Origin: Amarolinea aalborgensis
Lineage (GTDB): Bacteria > Chloroflexota > Anaerolineae > SSC4 > Amarolineaceae
NCBI RefSeq assembly: GCF_900491745.1
Contig: NZ_UETR01000001.1
Location: forward strand, 496,001-560,000
Length of the DNA stretch: 64,000 nucleotides
Reading direction: 5' to 3'
In this document: positions 60,501 through 64,000 of the stretch, piece after piece
Layout of the letters: the number at the start of each line of letters is the position of its first letter
How positions within the stretch are numbered: the stretch's first letter is position 1
Translations under genes and position numbers: made by a program
The notes under the pieces: generated by a model
The model's database searches: none
What the model was told of the DNA's origin: nothing
Seen by the model: only the letters and a program-made list of their open reading frames with translations

Positions 60501-60594
60501 GGCGTTCGCTCCTATCAAACCGGACGCAGTGTCTTGAGCGCACGGCGCCCGGGTGAATCCCTGTAGACAAGCATTTCCAAGGAGAAGTTAGTTC

Positions 60595-61896
60595 ATGCAG
60601 ATTTATCGTCGTGTGCGGGCTGCGCTGTCGCCAGCCCTGGTTGGCGTCTTCCTGGCCCTTTTGTTAGCCGCGTGCAGCGGGGCTCCAGCGCCTGATATTA
60701 CCAAAGTCACCCCGACCGGCCCGGCTGTTGCCACCCAGCCGGCGCCAGTGACTCCGACGCAGCCATCAGACGGCGCCGTCGCCGGCACGCCCACGGTGCC
60801 TGTGCCTTCCAAGCAGTGGAAGGAGGCTCCGGCTATGACCATTGACCCCAACAAACTTTACTTTGCCACCTTCAAAACGGCCAAGGGCGATTTCAAGGTT
60901 GAATTGTTTGCCAAGTCCGCGCCAAAGACGGTCAATAATTTCATTTTCCTGTCCAAAGAGGGCTTCTACGATAACACCACCTTCCATCGCGTGATCGAGA
61001 ACTTCATGGCGCAGGGCGGCGATCCCACCGGCACCGGCACCGGCGGCCCTGGCTATCAGTTCGAAGACGAAATTGACGTCTCGAAGCAGTTCGATGACGC
61101 CGGTTACCTGGCCATGGCCAACGCCGGCGCCAACACCAACGGCAGTCAGTTCTTTGTAACCACGGTGCCTACGCCCTGGCTGAACGGCGCGCACACGATC
61201 TTCGGTAAAGTGGTCGAAGGCCTGGATGTGGTGAAATCGCTCACCCTGCGCGACCCGTCGCAGAATCCAACCACCCCGGGCGACGCGCTGACCACGGTCG
61301 AGATCAGCGAAGGCACGACCAGCCTGCTCCCGCCGCCGACAGCCACGCCTCTCCCGACGCCGCCGGTCATGCAAGAAGGGCGCCCGTTGGCGAAGTTGGA
61401 CGTGGCCAAGCGCGAGAAGCTGTACAATGCGCCGCCCGCGATGTTGCTTGACAAAAACAAAAAGTACAGCGCGACGGTCAAGACCACCAAGGGCGACATC
61501 GAGGTGGAGCTGTTTGCCGACAGCGCGCCGCAGAGCGTCAATAGTTTCGTTCTCCTGGCGAAACTCGGCTACTACGATGGCTTCCCCATCAACTTCACGC
61601 AGCCGGGCGCGTTCGTCCTCACCGGTTCCCCCGCGGGCCAGCCTTCGAGCGACGTTGGCTACTCTCTCCCTGCGGAGCCGTCCACCACGGTTACGCACAC
61701 GCTGGGGGTCATGGGCCTCTACTACCTGCGTGAGAAGCAAGGCTCCAGCGGCAGCCAGTTCTACTTTGCCCTGGCTGACCTGCCTCAGTTTGACGGTCAG
61801 TACAGCGTGATGGGCCGAATTACCAAGGGCACGGATGTCGCGGTCGCCTTGACGATGGAAGACAAGATCACTACCATCGAGATTACTGAGAAGTAA
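60595..61896 (+). CDS. Lipoprotein with two cyclophilin-type domains
   Basis: 433 aa. Signal peptide with lipobox LAAC at about residue 25, Thr/Pro linker, then a complete cyclophilin domain (FHRVIENFMAQGGDP, LAMANAGANTNGSQFFVTT, LNGAHTIFGKV) and a second copy that has lost the catalytic Arg (PINFTQPGAFVLTG in place of FHRV) and is therefore probably inactive. Peptidyl-prolyl isomerisation outside the membrane is likely. AAGGAG precedes the ATG. Confidence 0.92.
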   Translation: MQIYRRVRAALSPALVGVFLALLLAACSGAPAPDITKVTPTGPAVATQPAPVTPTQPSDGAVAGTPTVPVPSKQWKEAPAMTIDPNKLYFATFKTAKGDFKVELFAKSAPKTVNNFIFLSKEGFYDNTTFHRVIENFMAQGGDPTGTGTGGPGYQFEDEIDVSKQFDDAGYLAMANAGANTNGSQFFVTTVPTPWLNGAHTIFGKVVEGLDVVKSLTLRDPSQNPTTPGDALTTVEISEGTTSLLPPPTATPLPTPPVMQEGRPLAKLDVAKREKLYNAPPAMLLDKNKKYSATVKTTKGDIEVELFADSAPQSVNSFVLLAKLGYYDGFPINFTQPGAFVLTGSPAGQPSSDVGYSLPAEPSTTVTHTLGVMGLYYLREKQGSSGSQFYFALADLPQFDGQYSVMGRITKGTDVAVALTMEDKITTIEITEK

Positions 61897-61909
61897 AGCC
61901 TTATCCATC

Positions 61910-62009
61910 TGCGAAACCCGGCTTGCGCCAGAAGTCGGGTTTCGCATGCAGGCGGGTTTCTGCATAAGGAACCCGCCTGCTGATCTCTACCCAGAAACCC
62001 GACTTCTGA
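61910..62009. repeat. AAGTCGGGTTTC hairpin cluster with mutually exclusive stems
   Basis: TGCGAAACCCGGCTT (61910-61924) pairs with AAGTCGGGTTTCGCA (61932-61946). GCAGGCGGGTT (61948-61958) pairs with AACCCGCCTGC (61970-61980). AGAAACCCGACTTCT (61992-62006 region) can instead pair with AGAAGTCGGGTTTC (61930-61943). Lies between the cyclophilin and VTT genes. Confidence 0.65.
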
Positions 62010-62027
62010 GACCTCCACGGAGTCATC

Positions 62028-62618
62028 ATGTCAGCCGGCAACCAACCTCCGCTCGGCGATCCAGGCGCGGCGCCCTCTCGTTGGCGACGCTGGATACCGC
62101 GCGTGCTGGCTTTGTTCTTTGCGCTCGCCATCTCCATCACCATCTTCGCCCTGCGCGACCGGATCGAGCAGATTGGCGCCTATGGCTACCCCGGCGTCTT
62201 TCTCATCAGCGTACTTGGCAGCGCTACGATCATCCTGCCTGCGCCCAGCCTGGCCGTTGTCTTTGCCCTGGGCAGCTCTCTCAATCCCCTGCTGGTCGGC
62301 CTTGCCGCCGGGCTGGGCGAGGCGCTGGGCGAGTTGACCGGCTACCTGGCCGGCTACAGCGGCAGCGCCGTCATTGAGGATCGTGAACGTTATGCCCAGC
62401 TAGAACGCCTGGAACGCCGCTACGGCGTCTGGGTTATCTTCGTCCTCTCCGTCATCCCCAACCCGATTTTTGACCTGGCAGGCATCGCCGCGGGCATGTT
62501 GAAGTTTCCAATTCAGCGCTTCTTCATCGCTTGCTGGGCGGGCAAGACCATCAAGACCATCCTGGTGGCCCTGGCTGGCGCCGGCGCGTGGAGCGCCATC
62601 ACCCAATGGCTGCGCTGA
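62028..62618 (+). CDS. VTT-domain (DedA/SNARE-associated) membrane protein
   Basis: 196 aa with about five hydrophobic segments. VTT signatures: FLISVLGSATIILPAPSLAVVFA, LGEALGELTGYLAGY and VIPNPIFDLAGIAAGML. DedA/TVP38-type proteins move lipid carriers across the membrane or keep membrane potential, which fits the neighbouring undecaprenyl-linked glycan genes, but the substrate is not known. Confidence 0.88.
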   Translation: MSAGNQPPLGDPGAAPSRWRRWIPRVLALFFALAISITIFALRDRIEQIGAYGYPGVFLISVLGSATIILPAPSLAVVFALGSSLNPLLVGLAAGLGEALGELTGYLAGYSGSAVIEDRERYAQLERLERRYGVWVIFVLSVIPNPIFDLAGIAAGMLKFPIQRFFIACWAGKTIKTILVALAGAGAWSAITQWLR

Positions 62619-62638
62619 ATGATGGTTTGTCAAGATGC

Positions 62639-62667
62639 TTGACCATGTCACGCGACGGTGCTAAAAT
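62639..62667 (+). promoter_or_regulatory. Promoter of valS
   Basis: TTGACC (62639-62644), 17-bp spacer, TAAAAT (62662-62667). The expected start is near 62674, giving a leader of about 210 bases that contains the 23-bp perfect inverted repeat. No T-box signature found. Confidence 0.6.
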
Positions 62668-62775
62668 GGCTGCGCGGTGGCTGTGGAAGAATCTTGCTGT
62701 TTGTTTGTCGTTAAGATGTCGCCCCAGCCAGCCCCCAAGCGTGCACAATCTGATGTGATCTGTGAGCAAGGAACT

Positions 62776-62843
62776 CTCACACAAAGCCACAAAGACACGA
62801 AGGAATCGGTTTGCGTCTCAGTGTCTTTGTGGCTTTGTGTGAG
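62776..62843. repeat. Perfect 23-bp inverted repeat in the valS leader
   Basis: CTCACACAAAGCCACAAAGA plus CAC (62776-62798) is repeated inverted at 62821-62843 around a 22-base loop. It is one of the CACAAAGACAC palindrome type, related in wording to the hisG-hisZ gap element. Confidence 0.8.
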
Positions 62844-62883
62844 TCATTTGATTCCGGCTTGTCCGGGGTTAGGAAGATAGCGT

Positions 62884-64000
62884 ATGATGAGCGAAGCGCC
62901 CGATTTCTCACTACCCAAAACCTACGACTTCAAGGCGACAGAAGAACGCCTCTATGCCTGGTGGGAAAGCAACGGATGGTTCAAGCCTGAAAACGCACCC
63001 CAGCCCGACGGCGAACCGTATGTGATCTCGATTCCGCCGCCCAACGTCACTGGGGAACTGCACCAGGGGCACGCCCTCTTCGTAACCCTGGAAGACCTCA
63101 TGATCCGGTATGCCCGTATGCGTGGAAAAGCCGCGCTGTGGGTGCCGGGCACCGATCATGCCGGCATTGCCACCCAGCTGCAGGTTGAGCGCAAGCTGCG
63201 CCGCGAGGGTACGAGCCGCCAGGAGCTCGGCCGTGAGCGCTTCGTGCAGGCGTGTTGGGACTGGACGGACACGTACCACGACCGCATCACCGGTCAGCTG
63301 CGCCGACTGGGCACCAGCTGCGATTGGGAACGTGAGCGCTTCACCATGGACGACGGCCTTAATGCGGCCGTGCGCGAGGCCTTTGTGCGCCTCTATCGCA
63401 TGGGGCTGATCTACCAGGCCGAATACCTGGTCAACTGGTCGCCTGGCCTGCAGACCGCCGTGTCGGATGTGGAAGTGGAGTACAGCGAAGAGCAGGGCAC
63501 ACTCTATTACTTCAAGTACCCTATTGCTGGCGCGCACCTGGACGACGGCCCAGGCATCGGCTACATCCCTGTCGCCACCACGCGGCCAGAGACCATCCTG
63601 GGCGATAGCGCCGTCGCGGTGCACCCGGAGGACGAACGTTTTCGCGACCTGATCGGCGCCACCTGCCTGGTGCCCATGCTCAAACGCCCCATTCCGGTGA
63701 TTCACGATACCTACGTGGATCGTGAGTTCGGCACCGGCGCGCTCAAAATCACGCCCGGACATGACGTGAACGACTTTGCCATCGGCCAACGTCATGGCTT
63801 GCAGATCATCAACGTCATGAACAAAGACGCGACCCTCAACGACAATGCCGGCCCCTACGCCGGCCTGGATCGCTTTGAGTGCCGCAAGCGCCTGTGGGCC
63901 GATATGGAAGCTGCGGGCCTCACGATCAAGGCCGAACCCTACACCATGCAGGTCCCTCGCTCACAGCGCGGCGGCGAGGTGATTGAGCCATTGGTGAGCA
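62884..64000 (+). CDS. valS: Valyl-tRNA synthetase, N-terminal part
   Basis: Runs off the window, no stop reached. Class I synthetase: HIGH-type motif in PNVTGELHQGHALFVTLED (residues about 53-71, HQGH), the GTDHAGIATQLQVE segment, and the start of the CP1 editing domain (ATTRPETILGDSAVAVHPED; FGTGALKITPGHD). Tandem ATGs at 62884 and 62887. KMSKS is beyond the window. Confidence 0.95.
   Translation, partial: MMSEAPDFSLPKTYDFKATEERLYAWWESNGWFKPENAPQPDGEPYVISIPPPNVTGELHQGHALFVTLEDLMIRYARMRGKAALWVPGTDHAGIATQLQVERKLRREGTSRQELGRERFVQACWDWTDTYHDRITGQLRRLGTSCDWERERFTMDDGLNAAVREAFVRLYRMGLIYQAEYLVNWSPGLQTAVSDVEVEYSEEQGTLYYFKYPIAGAHLDDGPGIGYIPVATTRPETILGDSAVAVHPEDERFRDLIGATCLVPMLKRPIPVIHDTYVDREFGTGALKITPGHDVNDFAIGQRHGLQIINVMNKDATLNDNAGPYAGLDRFECRKRLWADMEAAGLTIKAEPYTMQVPRSQRGGEVIEPLVS

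Noticed and set aside
62619..62883. T-box riboswitch before valS
   Set aside because: The leader is long and has a strong stem, but no T-box AGGGTGGNACCGCG-type word is present, and the stem is a dispersed palindrome type.

Overview
The window is high-GC, densely coded bacterial DNA that looks like a Chloroflexota (Anaerolineae/Caldilineae-like) chromosome. Reasons: short-form HisG paired with HisZ, scattered single-enzyme biosynthesis operons, a Sec-exported YD-repeat/Rhs giant protein rather than a T6SS-type Rhs, and abundant short palindromic intergenic repeats. The taxon is an inference from gene style, not a measured placement.

Layout. 1-4.96 kb: arginine operon argC(partial)-argB-argD-NAGS-like GNAT-carA followed by a LysE-family exporter. 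5.0-12.5 kb: histidine genes, mostly on the minus strand (hisZ-hisG-hisD-GNAT, hisC, hisB), with a HAD phosphatase in between that may supply the histidinol-phosphate phosphatase step. 12.5-36.7 kb: an Rhs locus. One full-length secreted Rhs protein (1942 aa) sits behind a near-consensus sigma70 promoter and is followed by an array of displaced Rhs C-terminal tips. Most tips are followed, often with ATGA overlap, by a small membrane protein or lipoprotein that looks like an immunity gene. The array is decaying and recombining: it carries a nonsense mutation, a frameshift, scars, an IS21 element, a long inverted repeat around one cassette, clear mosaic tips, and short palindromic elements inserted into Rhs coding sequence in lengths of 24, 48 or 72 nt. 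36.7-49.4 kb: housekeeping genes (S11 peptidase, RluB-type pseudouridine synthase, cmk, two PlsC, PlsY, glmS under a glmS ribozyme, a glycosyltransferase, VanZ-like, an RHH-like/HNH pair, hemolysin III). 49.5-54.8 kb: a toxin-antitoxin island (DUF4143 ATPase, DarT-DarG between two AlbA_2 remnants, AbiEi plus a broken AbiEii). 54.9-64 kb: cell-surface glycan genes (GT4, O-antigen-ligase/TPR protein, WecA/MraY-type transferase), a double cyclophilin lipoprotein, a VTT membrane protein and the 5' part of valS.

The most unusual content is the Rhs tip array: a shared YWxAW-type pre-toxin segment, tip-immunity pairs that all point to the membrane, and frame-preserving palindromic insertions. No tRNA, rRNA or CRISPR array was seen.
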